Below, one piece after another: positions 1 through 12,380 of a DNA stretch of 64,000 bases. The stretch spans positions 1 to 64,000 of the forward strand of contig WPIO01000148.1 in the NCBI GenBank assembly GCA_009760855.2, given 5' to 3'. Numbering within the stretch: position 1 is the first letter of the stretch; each line of letters opens with the position of its first letter. A model generated the notes under the pieces. That model was not told the DNA's origin. It did not search any database and saw only the letters and a program-made list of their open reading frames with translations. Both the position numbers and the translations under genes were made by a program. The DNA is from Cristatella mucedo (lineage: Eukaryota > Bryozoa > Phylactolaemata > Cristatellidae).

Positions 1-745
1 TTGTTTAGAGAGGGATGGCACATCTGAATTGGTCCATACATTTTTAACAAACCGTCTGTACTTCTGTAGTTCACCTTTTGCTTTTCTACCAGCCTGTGTA
101 CTCAGGTGCTTACAGCTAGTGTAAAACTCAGCTACAAGGCTTATCTATCGTGAGCTTCACAATTGCCTCGTTCCATTTCCTCTCACTGATCTACACTGGC
201 TAACAGTCAAGTAAACCATCAACTTTAAGGTTCGACCACTCACTTTCAGGACCCATCATTAGTTGGTTCCAGGCTACTTATCAGATCTACTCCCCCATCA
301 GGCAATATATGGATCGTACCACGAGCTTTTCATAATCTAGCTACTTACCCAGACCTCGTACAAATCTCAAATCCTTTGGAGACCGTGGTTTTTAGTTCGT
401 ATGCTCTCAAAACACGGAACTCAGTCCCGATTTGCATCCCCAGAACTCCTGACTTGTCTACATTAAAAAAACTAAACATGCATCTATTTGTAACATTATT
501 GAGTGGGTCCCTTTGATTTTTCATTGACGTGCTTATGCATGCTGATGCTGTGCAGCTGCCACTAATCAAACTTGCTTGCCGACCGTGTGCGTATCACCTA
601 TAACCACGTTATTTTTGCTGTTTATCGACCATGGTACCACTAACCATTTGATCGCGCTTCAGTCGCTGTAAATGTAAATTGCCTTAAAAGAGCTTGAGTT
701 CTCTGAAGGCGCTATATCAAGTGTGCTATTATCATTATTATAATT
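1..745 (+). mobile_element. LINE-A 3' fragment
   Basis: Degenerate copy of the C-terminal reverse transcriptase region and 3' UTR. It starts in the segment homologous to 62240 and ends in the hairpin and ATT-rich tail near 725-745. It is cut by the window edge. Confidence 0.85.
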
Positions 746-1854
746 TATAACAGTAAGCCTGCGTCACTTCTATACTCTGTTAGTTCCACCCTCATGGTCT
801 TCCACAGTCGGCTGCATAGTCAACAAACACCAGTAATTTACTATCCGGCACGTAGTAGCACGTGGTAGCACGTGGTAGCTGACTTCCTGCATCTTTCTCA
901 CGCTGCAGCTGCTCCTCGTCATCTATTGAGCTCATCGTCCTTCCCATAAAAATAAATCATTCGCTTATGGAGCCCGCAACTTTATTGCTGAGAAATTAGC
1001 AAACGTTATTCTTGAAAGGTTCATAAGTACAAAGATAGTGTACGATATAAGTCTCAGATAAATACGCTTTTGTTCTTCCATCATCCAAGTGGGATCAACT
1101 TTTCTAATTTAGTCTCCTTCGCCTACTGACCTTTGCAGGAATCATCGCATATTACTCACCAGCGGTTTTACAAGCCACTGGCCCTACCTACCTCCGGTTA
1201 TTCTTTAGAATTCTGACCGAACATGATAATTTTTTACTTGGCCTTAGCCCGGCAGTAAGGTACTTACGGCTTCAAAAGTAAGTAAACATACATCATCATG
1301 CAGCTTTTCCCTTCAAAAATTAACGTCATAGAAGTACAATTTTTGTTCCAAATTATGCAGAATGCGGAACCGGTTTACCAGACAGTTTTAAGCAATTTTA
1401 CTCTTATGTTCTTGGGGTACGGCCTGCAATGGCCTGGGCCGTTAGCCTGTCTTAATTCACATTCAAATGGTTATATATCTGTCATTTTTAATGAATTCTT
1501 AGTACGACTATAGTTCTAAGTGTAAAATTTCATGCAATTATTCCCCCCCCCATTATAACTAAATGGCCTCCGAAGGCACTGTCCTAACGGCAGTGCAAGA
1601 ATTTTGAACTGCAATAAAACTGCAATTTCCAAAAAAGCATAGGGTTGTGTTGTTTGATTAAAATTACTGACAACCTACTACAATCTTTTTCCACGTTTAC
1701 CCACCAGATTTCGCACGATTGCGTTTGAGCACTGTCACGCTGTGGCATCGAATTGGTCGATCCACCAGCTTTCAGGCATAATTGAGCTGTGGTGTGATTC
1801 AGCCTCCATTTTCACAATACGCCTATCAAAGCTGCGGTTTTCATTTCAAAGCAT
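746..1854. other. No recognisable feature
   Basis: AT-rich sequence. The only local structure is a short threefold TAGCACGTGG-like repeat at 849-880 containing CACGTG twice. No coding signal. Confidence 0.5.
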
Positions 1855-2010
1855 AAAATAATAATAATTGTAATAGGGCTCCAAGAGAATTTAATCTCTA
1901 TTCGTGTGCTTCACATATGCCTCAGGGCTCGAGCCCATTACCGCATCCAGACCTTGGTCGGGGTGAGCACCTTAAATGCTGAACTAGTCGGGCTAGAAAA
2001 CAATGTTTCT
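1855..2010 (-). mobile_element. SINE-B copy
   Basis: On the minus strand: tRNA-like head with A-box-like and B-box (GGGCTCGAGCCC-type) sequence, then the hairpin tail with AATAGAGATTAAATTCTCTT. It is homologous to copies at 12.2, 15.6 and 60.4 kb. Confidence 0.8.
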
Positions 2011-2087
2011 ATTAAATAACTAAATTGTACAGCATAGTGTATGGGTTTTCCTACTGAGGCCTCCAATGGTCCGGGCCAGCCAGCTTT

Positions 2088-2522
2088 GTGCCCAATTCAG
2101 CTGTTATACAACTTGCATTTCCCAAGCAAACCGTCGAGAAACTGTGCTTTCGATTTAACCTTACAGCAGTGTTAGGGTTTACCAACGTAACTTCAGGCTA
2201 TAGCAGATGCCACGCACTCCTACGCATCAGAAGCCAGATGCCACGAACTCCAACGGGTCGGCCTTCTAAGCATTTACGAACTGGGACGCAGCACTATTCT
2301 ATCGATAGCCGCCGTGAAACTATGGTCTCGATTATTATTCCTTTTCGAATAGCGCCAGGAGAGCGTTTTATGCTAATACCATCGCTTGCAGTAGAAAACA
2401 AAGGATTGTCCACTGCTGAATTCGTAACCACCAATCGCGTCTTGAAGAGCGAGAATTTTGAGGAAAATAGCAGTTTAATTGCAGTTAAAATGTTTCCGGG
2501 TGCATTTGAGCCGGGTCATTGA
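2088..2522 (+). other. Unrecognised 144-codon open frame
   Basis: The longest non-repeat plus-strand frame in the left end. I see no motif, signal peptide or flanking splice logic. Composition is unremarkable. It is probably chance, or a relic of the satellite-bearing region that follows it. Confidence 0.12.
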
Positions 2523-2609
2523 AGGCCGGTATCGTAGAATTAGCCAGCACAATCGCATGATGTGTAGTGGGTAAACCAGGCACACTAGGCCCTATCATTT
2601 GGACTGAAA

Positions 2610-3470
2610 ACTGAAGTCATGTGGCACTTTTGACGAAACGGCAGCTGTGTCGCAGGTCAATATTTTAGGTTTGCTATTCAGGCCGGATAAATGGAGGCCA
2701 TGGAATGATAACGTGCTACCTACTCGTGTAAAATCTGGGGGGTAAACGTCGAACGTGGTAGCCATTTTTTTTAATTAGAGCAACAGTTGCATACAAAATG
2801 TATGTGCAAAATTTACAGGAATTTAGAAGGTTTGCCCAGAATAGTGTTCGGTATTATTTCAAATAAAACCTAAATTTTCACAAAGCTTATTTTAGAAATG
2901 GCAGATTTATTATTGTTGAAGTGGTTCCGATTGTAATTTGAACGAGGCCATTATTAGCCGTTGTATAAGAACACTATTTCATGATCCAAAGGAATTGTGT
3001 TGATAAACTTTGCGTACGACTTTTTTAATTTTCCGTTGAAACGCTGCTGGGCGACGTTTGTGGAAAATGCAGCTAAATTGGGGTTCAAACGATTAAATGA
3101 CTGGCTGGCTCAGATTTCTTGAGGGTATAGCATTGGGAAGCACAACCACAATATCGTGAAATTTAGTTAATAAACCCTTGTCACTATCCTGTATACTTTA
3201 GAATTGAAGTTGAAATGCACAGTCATTCATTTTGGATATGGCAGATATAGCTACGTTGCGGTTTATCGCAGTTATTCACAGGGCCTGGTCTTTAAAGTCG
3301 TGAAATCTCTGGTGAACTTCTACGTCTTTGTAACTAAATCTGCAACTTCGACAGATAGCTGTGCTCATCTAATGACAAGATTACACTGTGAGATAAAAAA
3401 TCACTGTTTGTCTATCGTAAACGTAGCAGTTTGCAGCCGCACAGCCTCTCGCCAATCAGAACATGCTGCC
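2610..3470. repeat. Degenerate ~171-bp satellite, locus 1
   Basis: The core GGCAG(C/A)T.TAT.GCAG recurs near 2641, 2897, 3068 and 3241. The last three are 171-173 bp apart. Flanking words (AACACTATTT, CACAAAGCTT, GTGAAATTTAGT) also recur. Same family as 20.1-21.2 kb. Confidence 0.6.
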
Positions 3471-3837
3471 TAGCTTGCGTACTATTGATTTCGTGAGCCT
3501 TTTACTCACCTTCAGGTCCAACTATTCCCTTGCTCCGGCCTAACAGCTTAAACTGGTTTTACATCAGTCCTCCTGTTGTACCGCAGGTTTTTCCAAATCT
3601 GTTCGAATAATTGTTCCCTGACTAACTCAATTATTCCTCAGATACCAAGGATTAAGTAACTCTGCTCACAAAGCTTGTCAATCACGGATGGCTTACATCC
3701 GGCTGTCTGCTCAATTGATAGCATTTCTAAGAGGCGGCAGCCTAACTGAGCTACAGAGTCTGTGCTCGATTCGAGAGAATTGAAAAATTTTAAGCGATTC
3801 AATTATAGATCAGAGCGAAGTCAAACTCAGGGCAGCA

Positions 3838-4115
3838 ACATGCTTGTGAATTTATTTAGCACAGAATTTAGTGGGTCCCTATGATTCATCCTATAGGTGT
3901 TATGGGTGCTGACACTGTGCATGCCGCCACATAACCACACTTGCCTGCTGACCCTGTGCATGTCACCCCTAACCACGTTATTTTTGTTGTTTATTGAGCA
4001 TGCTATTACTAACCATTCGATCGTGTCTCCTTTGCAGCCAATGTAACGCACCTAGAGAGATTGACTTCTATGCGGGAGCTTTATCGAGTGCATTAATGGT
4101 ATTATTAGCAGCAGT
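3838..4115 (+). mobile_element. LINE-A 3' end
   Basis: 3' UTR from the TTTAGTGGGTCCC word through the CTGACCCTGTGCATGTCACC word to the hairpin and a short ATT tail. Confidence 0.85.
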
Positions 4116-4545
4116 AGTAGCCATGATGCATTTATTTCGTAAGTAAGCCCCATTGAGTATTACTAACACGGGAGCTAACAATAGAAGGTATTCAGTCTTT
4201 CTCATGCTAGCATGATAATGGTGCTGTCGAAAGATTACCTGAGGGGAAAACTTTGCTTTCATCAACTATTGGCAAGAGTTTTTTTTGCAGCTGATAGCAA
4301 AGGTCATGAAAACAGACGAGGATCTCTACTGCCACACCATCATGATGATTAGTATTATTAGCATAATGTTCACTAGTAATGGCAATTACATATACATATT
4401 TATGATTAATATTACTGCAACTGCACTTTCTGGCGCCAGCAAGGCAACAACGGTCAACTAATGAAAAGAAAAGGTAATCTCGCGTCCAAAGTTTTGTAGT
4501 GGGAACAATAGAAAAAGTAGAGCAAGGTTTTGAATCAATTCTTAC

Positions 4546-4956
4546 CACAAATAGTGATATTTGGCAAGGTATGATCCATGAAACTCCCGACCGCAGCACT
4601 TCGATCATTGCCAGTGACTGAGCATGTCATTCTATTGAGAGCTGTAATTGAAGCCATGGAATTCACTGACATAGAGAGGTCAAAGTTGACCGTAAACTCC
4701 TTCTGCTGACGCCCTTGTGGAATGCTGTCGCATGTACTAGTGGCTGTATTGAAGAATTCGCGGCCAGCATCCGAAAGTTGATAAAACTGATCGACACTAC
4801 ATACTGCCATTACCGACGATTGCCCACTGTGGTCGAGCAAAATGAGGCTTGTCGAGGTGATAAATATTCCTTCACGTGATTTTACACGGCAGCCCACAGT
4901 GAAACTTGACTGCTCAGGAATGCATGCAGGAAACAGGCCGCTAACTTCTCCAAAAT
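4546..4956 (-). CDS. Candidate symmetric (phase 1-1) extracellular exon, ~137 aa, family unknown
   Basis: An open frame of 148 codons in an AT-rich, repeat-poor stretch. Inside it lie an acceptor (GCTGCATTTTAG) and a strong donor (TTGTG/GTAAGA). The exon between them is 411 nt, phase 1 at both ends, which is typical of shuffled extracellular modules. The peptide has six cysteines (in FPACIPEQ, VGCRVK, AVCSVDQF, STCDSI, MTCSVT and TICG) and an N-glycosylation site (NIT). I do not recognise the fold. The next exon would lie beyond the left edge or was not seen. Confidence 0.4.
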
Positions 4957-5439
4957 CTAAAATGCAGCTCTTCAAAATCATTTACATCCTACTTCCAAAG
5001 CAAGACTAATAAACCGTAGTTTTCCAACAAATAAACGCATCATACGACAAATCTTTCGACCATTAGATTGGAATTACATAGAACAAACAAATCGCAGAAC
5101 AGGAATTCAAGGAGCCTAATTTACACATCGAAATTCTGACAAATATCGAGATTGCGTCTTTATTTGATAACTTCTGGCAACATTAAACGTTTCCCGATGC
5201 CCAATTATTGTATGCGATTAAAAAGGGATTCTGCAAGTGAGAATCCTCAGCTCAATTTTCTTCAAATAATATTCACAATTAGATTCCCAATTCTTTTACT
5301 TATTCACAGCTATTTATTTGGAAGAATGATCAGAAGACGGAGAAGTAGATTTTTTTGGATGTGCCAGATACACCTATCTATGAAAGATTGCATCGTAGTT
5401 ACTGCATCGCTTACTAGTTTGAGGAAGTTTCTAGGGTTG

Positions 5440-5575
5440 AGACATTTTGTTTTAAGCTCACCTTTCAACTGCATTTCCCTTTCCAGCAAATTTAAAGCAC
5501 CTAGAAAGAAATTAGGTTCTCTGAGAGCACTTTAACAAGTGCATTAATATTATTATTATTATCATTAAGCATGCA
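5440..5575 (+). mobile_element. LINE-A tail fragment
   Basis: Last ~135 bp of LINE-A: hairpin GCACCTAGAAAG...TCTCTGAGAGCAC and (ATT)n. The neighbouring 4957-5439 shows nothing else. Confidence 0.8.
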
Positions 5576-5929
5576 CTTACACAGGCCAGATCAGGTTCTA
5601 GAAAGTGCCAAAAATGGATAGACCAGTTATGGCAATAAAACAGCTCATTATGGTTCCTGATACAAAAAGAGTAGTGGAACACTACAACACTGTTTTAGAA
5701 GTCTTGGTAAACGCATGAGATGCCAAAACCAAAGTGACCTACAGAGGTTATTCACTGAGGCTATTCACATAGGTCTTCACTGAAATTATGAGACGGTATT
5801 TTAATTTGGAGCCTAAATTTAGAAAATGATCCTAATCAAACCTACGAACGGTATTTTTAAGAATTCTTTAATACCTTGTTTACGATTAAACGCAGCTCAA
5901 CTATTTCCGTTCCTCACCAAATTTTAGCA

Positions 5930-8900
5930 TATAACAATAATAATAATACTACACTTAAAAAAGCGCCCTCAGAGAACTCGATCTCTCTCTAGGCACTTTA
6001 CATGTGCTGCAAAGTAAAATGCGATTAAATGGTGAGTAAAATCATGCTAAATAAACAAACAAATTGAATAACATGGTTAGGGGTGACATGCACAGGGTCA
6101 GCATGCAAATGTGGTTAGAAGCAGCATGCACAGTGTCAGCATGCATAAGCACATCAAGGACGAGTCACAGGGACCCACTAAATGCTGTCCTAAATAGGTG
6201 TGTTTTTACGTTTTTTTTTAATGTGGTCAGGTCAGGAGATGTTCTGACGCAGGTCAGGAAGGAGTTCTAGGCTTTGGGAGCATACGAACAAAATGCACGG
6301 TCTCCAAAGGATTTAAGGTTTGTACGGGGTATTTTTAGACTCTTGGATTCCGAAAAGCGGGTGGTACGATGCTTGGCCTGATGGGGGAGTACATCTGAGA
6401 GATAGTCTGGAGCCAAAGAATAACGTGACCTAAATGTAAGCGACAAAACCTTGAAGTCGATCCAATGCTTGACTGGTAGCCAGTGCAGGTCGGCGCGAAG
6501 TGGAGTAACGTGGCAACGGCTACGCTCACGATAGACAAGCCGAGCTGCTGAGTTTGGCACCAGCTGCAATCACCTGATCGCACATGCTGGTAGGCCAGCG
6601 AGCAGTGAGTTACAGAAGTCAAGACTGGATGTCACGAATGCATGGACCAACATAGATGTGGTATCCTTATCTAAACGAGCCCAAACTTTAGATATTTTAT
6701 GAAGCTGAAAATAGGTAGATTTGACTGTGGAGCTGATTTGGTCATTTAACGAGAGGTCGCTTTGGAACATGACACCTAGATGTTGAGCTGATTCAACTGG
6801 AGATATGCTGGCAGAGCTAAAGTTGACCGGCAACCTTTCCAATTTGTGAATCACACTGGGTTTGCCCATAACAAGTAAGTTAATTTTATTGTCATTTAAT
6901 TTTTGAAAATGTAGTGCCATCTATTTGCGGATGTCATCAATACATGCAGCAAGTGAGTTGAGAGAATTTGAGGTGCTCGAAGGCTGAGAGGGATCAAAGC
7001 AAAGGTACAACTGAGTGTCATCTGCATAGAAGTGAAAGCCTAGATTGTGCTTGGCAATCACATCAGCAAGAGGCAGAGTATAAACCGTGAAAAGAACCGG
7101 ACCTAGCACGGAGCCCTGAGGTACTCCATATTTCAGAGGTACTTCAGAAGATCTATGTCCATTCACGTCAATACTCTGGAGTCTCCTACTGAGATAGGAC
7201 CTGAACCACTGCAGAGCAATGCCAGTGATGCCCAGGCGAGATGAGAGGCGCTCTAGAAGAACTTTGTGTTCAATAGTATCAAAAGCTGCCGAAAGAACGA
7301 GCGAAACAAGCAGAGACACTCTACCCATGTCTGCATTCCTAAATAGGTCGTTGTATACCCTAAGCAATGCTGACTCTCTGGAGTGATGAACTGTAAAGCC
7401 AGACTGGAACTTACTAGCAAGATTTAAAGTTTCGATATATGAATTTAGCTGGTCTGCCGTTACCCGTTCCAGTGTCTTTGATAGGAATGGTGGATGAAAG
7501 GCTGGGCGGTAGTTGCTTAAGTTGTCTTGGTCTAGTGTCGATTTCTTGAGAAGTGGCCTGACTACAGCTTTTTTGAAAGGTACTGGGACATGACCTGAGG
7601 CTAATGACATAATAATGATGTTATTTATGCAAGGCAGCAGCAGATCAATGCAACGTAGTAGCAGGACAGTGGGAATAGGGTCCAGAGGACTTGTTGTCTT
7701 CTTTGATTGAGATGCGAACGTCAGGACTAGATCACTAGTGACCTGCTTAGATGTAGACATTGAGGTGCAGCCAGGAATCGGGAAACCGCATTACAGGGGG
7801 GATGTTGTCATCGCAGGGATGGATTCCCTGATCTTGTCTATCTTCTGCACAAAGATTTAAGAGAAGCGATCGGCTAGATCATCACAAGGATCATCAGGTA
7901 AGGAGCTAACCTGGGAGCGGTTGAGGAGATGGTTGATCGTTGACATCAGCATTTACGGTTTGTGCTTCTGTGATTCAACAATGTTTCTATAGAAGCTAGA
8001 CTTGGCCTTTGCTAGGATCGATTGGTACGACCAACAGTAGTCTTCATATGCCTGTCGATCGACAGTCATTCCAGGTCTTTTGTATGCTGTTTCAAGCTTT
8101 CGCTTAGTAGACCTGGCTTGTTTAATGTCTGTGGTAAACAATAGGCCGTCTGGGCGGATGCGAACAGTGTGCTTTATCAGAGGTGCAGACTCGTAGAACG
8201 TGTCAGCCAGTGTCGGATTGTAGCTATCTACCAATGATGACAGATCGGAGGGAGGACTGAGCAACAAGGGTCAAGCAGATATTCTCGTCCGGACTGTATC
8301 GATGTCAAGGGTCTTGAGGTTTTCACGATTCACATGTTGTTTTAGAGGAGGAGGGCACACACTGTAGATTGATGGAGATCGGCATGTAGTCAGATAAGTA
8401 GGATTTGGTGACGATTGGTGATGACAAAGTTAAGTTGTATGAGAAAATCTGGTTGTTTGTGTCACCCTTGATGTGAGCAGGGCCATGCTCATGAGCCACC
8501 GGAGACAGTGGTTCAGTCAATGCACGAAATTCGGTGCTGAAAGCGTTAGATAAGTTATCAAAGTGAAAATTTAAATCACACATAACGAGGAAGGATCGAT
8601 TTCTTGCACACAGAATCGAAATGAGATCGGTGAAATCTGAGATAAAGGAGGATTGTGTACCTGGTGGGCGATAGACTACTGCCACTATCGATAGCTTGTT
8701 TTTGGATGAAACCAAGACAGATGATTCAAATGACTGCTTCGAGTGTACTGCAAATGGCTTGAAGTTGAATTTCGAGCACACAATAATAGCAACTCCACCT
8801 CCAGTTTTGATTGATCTAGGGGTGGGAAAGAACGAGAAACCAGATGGGGATGCGGCTTTTATTGTCGGGCATTTTATCGATTTTAGCCAAGTTTCAGTTA

Positions 8901-9140
8901 GGGCGAGCAGGTCGATGCCATTTTCAGAAATAAGGTCGCTTATTACCAGAGGCTTATTAAACATTGAGCAAGGATTCCAAAGGCAAACGTTAAGTCTGGC
9001 CGATGGGGTTACAACAGGCCTGATTACCACTAAGTTAGAGAGATTTACAGTGACGCATGTGGGGGAGCGTGCTGAGCAGTTGGAGACAATGATAAGAATA
9101 TTGAACGAGCGGGTACTCAGCTCGCAGTTCTCGCCCTCTC
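5930..9140 (-). mobile_element. LINE-A copy (CR1/L2-like), endonuclease to 3' tail
   Basis: The longest LINE-A copy, ~3.2 kb, read on the minus strand. Order: AP endonuclease, linker, reverse transcriptase with YADDTQLY, C-terminal region (LHWLPVK), 3' UTR with hairpin, AT-rich tail at 5930-5950. The C-terminal motif RLQL..N.AARL....H.TPL...LHWLPV is typical of the CR1/L2 group. No ORF1 is seen, so it is 5' truncated or the 5' part has decayed. It has several frame breaks. Its 5' end faces the next copy at 9486. Confidence 0.93.
6570..7760 (-). pseudogene. LINE-A reverse transcriptase domain
   Basis: Fingers and palm in one frame ([41 protein letters not shown]) up to DDIRK, where a TAG replaces the Trp codon of the other copies. 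The frame then goes on as FQKLNDNK and the C-terminal region. The catalytic DD is kept. Confidence 0.92.
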
Positions 9141-9145
9141 TTTGA
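8323..9145 (-). pseudogene. LINE-A AP endonuclease domain
   Basis: Reads LLALTETWLKS, GGGVAIIV, YRPPG, then MCDLNFHFD where GDFNVH is expected and LSDYMPISI where SDHMPI is expected. The catalytic His of the last motif is Tyr, so this copy is inactive. The frame stops at CES followed by TGA, as in the plus-strand copy. Confidence 0.9.
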
Positions 9146-9485
9146 AACAGATTATTCTCGCCTCCTGACATAGAACGCCCGTTTAAAGTTATTCTGATTT
9201 TTATTTGACCGTAGAGCATAAGAAATTACATGCCTATGGATTTCTAAATGCTTATTGCTTCGGCCTGCTGGGTCTGCCCAAGCCGGCGGCTGCCTTAGCT
9301 ACGCCGGTGGCTAGTAACCTGAATGTTCATTATGATTGTCAGCAGCTGTTATGGCTTCGTCATCGTAGATCAAATGCATTCCTAGATATTAATGCTGTTG
9401 CTATAAACTCGTGAACTATGCATTAGCAAAAGAAAGCACTCCGGAGCCGCCATGGTGGCTGGAACCGCCAGCTCGGAAACGTGGA
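9141..9485. other. Spacer between head-to-head LINE-A copies
   Basis: 345 bp unrelated to the LINE body. A plus-strand open frame of 69 codons runs through it but has no recognisable content. Confidence 0.6.
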
Positions 9486-10302
9486 GCGGGGCGGGAACTT
9501 CGAGCTGAGTACCCGCTCGTTCAATATTCCTATCATTGTCTCCAACCGCTCAGCACGCTCCCCCACATGCTTCACTATGAGTCTCTCTAACTTAGTGGTT
9601 CTCAGGCCTGTTATAACTCCATCGGCCAGACTTAACGCTTGCCTTTGGAATCCTCACTCAATGTGCAATAAACCTCTGGCAATAAGTGACCTTACTTCTG
9701 AAAGTGATATCGACCTGCTCGCCCTAACTGAAACTTGGCTAAAATCGATAAACTTTCCGACAATTAAAGACGCTAATCCATCTGGTTTCTCATTCTTTCT
9801 CACCCCTAGATCAATCAAAACTGGAGGTGGAGTTGCTATTATCGTGCGCTCGAAATTCAACTTCAAGCCATTTGCAGTACCCTCGAAGCAGTCTTTTGAA
9901 TCAAATGTCTTGGTCTCATCCGAAAACAAGCTATCGATAGTGGCAGTAGTCTATCGCCCACCAGGTATCAAATCCTCCGTTATCTCAGATTTATCCGATC
10001 TCATTTCGATTCTGTGTGCAAGAAATCGATTCATCCTCGTTATGGGTGATTTCAACGTTCACTTTGATAACTTATCTGGCGTCTTCAGCACTAAATTTCG
10101 TGCACAGACTGACTCAATGTCTCTTGTGGCTCATGGGCATGGCCCCACTCACATCAAGGGTCACACAATTGAACAGATTTTCTCATACAACTGCACTTTG
10201 TCATCATCAATTATTACCAAATCCTGCTACTCTGACCATATGCCGATCTCAATCAATCTACACTGTGTGCCCTCCTCCTCTAAAGCAACATGTGAATCGT
10301 GA
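9481..10302 (+). pseudogene. LINE-A AP endonuclease, intact-looking frame
   Basis: 273 codons with all visible endonuclease motifs: ALTETWLKS, GGGVAIIV, YRPPG, GDFNVH, SDHMPIS. It ends CES-TGA at the same base as the minus-strand copy. Relative to the copy at 15.2 kb, where the frame runs on (CESQNL), both have one extra base here. Confidence 0.88.
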
Positions 10303-12045
10303 AAACCTCAAGACCCCTGACATCGATACAGTCCGTACAAGAATATCTGCTTCACCCTTGCTACTCAGTCCTCCCTCCGATCTGTCATCATTGGTAGATA
10401 GCTACAACCCGACACTGGCTGACACGTTCTGCGAGTCTGCACCTCTGACTAAGCTTATTGTGAGCCCTCGCCCAGACGGCCTATGGTTTACCACAGACCT
10501 TAAACTAGCCATGTCTTCTAAGCTCAATCTTGAAAAGCATACAATAGATGAGGACTGACTGTTCATCGACAGGCATATGAAGACTACTGTAGGTCGTACC
10601 AATCAATCCTAGCAAAGCCCAAGTCTAGCTCTATAAAAAACATTGCTAAAATATAGGTGCACAAGCCGTAAACGCTGATGTCAACGATCAACCATCTCCT
10701 AAGCCACTCTCAGATTAGCTCCTTACCTGATGATCCTTGTGATGATCTAGCCGATCGCTTCTCTCAATTCTTTGTGCAGAAGATAGACAAGATCGGGGAA
10801 TCCATCGCTGCGATTACAACATCCCCTCTTAAATGCTGTTTCCCGATTCCTGGCTGCACTTCAACGTCTACATTTAAACCAGTCACTAGTGATCCAGTCG
10901 TGAAGCTCGTATCCCAATCAAAGAAGACCACAAGTCCTCTGGACCCTATTCCCACTGTCCTGCTCCTACAGTGCATTGATCTGCTGCTGCCTTGCATAAA
11001 TAACATCATTGATATTTCATTAGCTTCAGGTATGTCCCAGCATCTTTCAAAAAAGCTGTGGTCGGGCCACTTCTCAAGATAGAAGCACTAGACCAAGAGC
11101 ACTTGAGCAACTACCGCCAGTCTCCCTTCTACCATTCCTATCAAGACACAGGAACGGGTCGTGGCAGACCAGCTAAATTCATATATCGAAACTTTGAACC
11201 TTGCTAGTAAGTTCCAGTCTGGCTTTACAGCTCATCACTATACAGAGTCAGCCTTGCTCAGGGTATACAACGACCTACTTAGGAATGCAGACATGGCTAG
11301 AGTGCCTCTGCTTTTTTTGCTCGATCTTTCGGCAGCTTTTGATACTATCGATCACATAATTCTTCTAGAGTGCCCCTCATCTCGCCTGGGCAGCACTGGC
11401 ACTGCTTTGCAATGGTTCAGGTCCTATCTCAGTCGAGGACTCCAGAGTATTGACGTGAATGGACAAAGATCGTCCGAGGTACCTCTGCAATATGGGGTAC
11501 CTCAGGACTTCGTGGTATGTCTGGTTCTTTTCACGGTTTATACTCTCCCTCTTGCTGATGTGATTGCCATGCACAATCTAAACTTTCACTTCTATGCGGA
11601 TGACACCAGCATCGTACCACCAGCTTTTCGGAATCCAACAGTCTACCAATACCTTGTAAAAACCTCAGATTCTTTGGAGACCGCGCATTTAGCTCGTATG
11701 CTCGTCAAGCCTGGAATTCACTCTCGACTTGCGTCAGAGCATCTCCTGACCTGACCACATTTATAAAGAACTTAAAGACACGCCTATTTAGGACAGCATT
11801 TAGTGTGTTCTTATAATCCTCCCTTAATGTGCTTATGAGTGCTGACACTGTGAATGCTATTACTAACCACATTTGCATGCTGACCCTGTGCATGTCTCCC
11901 CTAGCCATGTCATTCACGTCGTTTATCAACCATGATATTACTCATCTTTCAATTGCGTTTCCCCTTGGAGCAAATGTAAATCGCCTAGAAGGAGATTGAG
12001 TTCTGTGCGGGCGCTTGATCAAGTTCATTAATATTATTATATCAA
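9486..12045 (+). mobile_element. LINE-A copy with internal deletion
   Basis: Plus-strand counterpart of 9140-5930. The endonuclease frame is open from 9481 to 10302 with GDFNVHFD and SDHMPISI both intact. The reverse transcriptase follows in broken frames. Just after YADDT (11610) the sequence jumps to the [10 protein letters not shown] region, so about 0.65 kb of the reverse transcriptase C-terminal part is missing. It ends with the 3' UTR and a short ATT tail. Confidence 0.92.
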
Positions 12046-12174
12046 ACTTAAGTTTTTTTAAATAAAAGCACTCAAATTGCCATGCTTCAAATTCTCGATG
12101 ACTGCTGAAAAATGTCAAGCAGGGTGGTGAGATTACTTTTATAGAGTGGGATACTAGAGGCATTTATTAATAAT

Positions 12175-12320
12175 ATATAACTCATTTTTATAGTGCCCTA
12201 AAGGAACTTTACCCCTATCTAGGCGCTTGACACATGCCTCGAGACTCGAGCCCACTACCTTGACCAGACCTTGGTAGGGGCGAGCACCTTAACCGCTGGA
12301 CGGAACCAGCTCAGTGTAGT
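12175..12320 (-). mobile_element. SINE-B copy
   Basis: Same layout as the copy at 1.9 kb: hairpin tail on the left, tRNA-like head on the right (GCTCGCCCC..CCAAGGTCTGG on the minus strand). Confidence 0.8.
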
Positions 12321-12380
12321 AGTAATTTATCTTACGTCTAACCTAATCTCAATTTGCTGTGCATTGACATTGCTATAAAA

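Noticed and set aside
5152-5535. 127-codon plus-strand open frame
   Set aside because: AT-rich, no motif, and its 3' end runs into a LINE-A tail.
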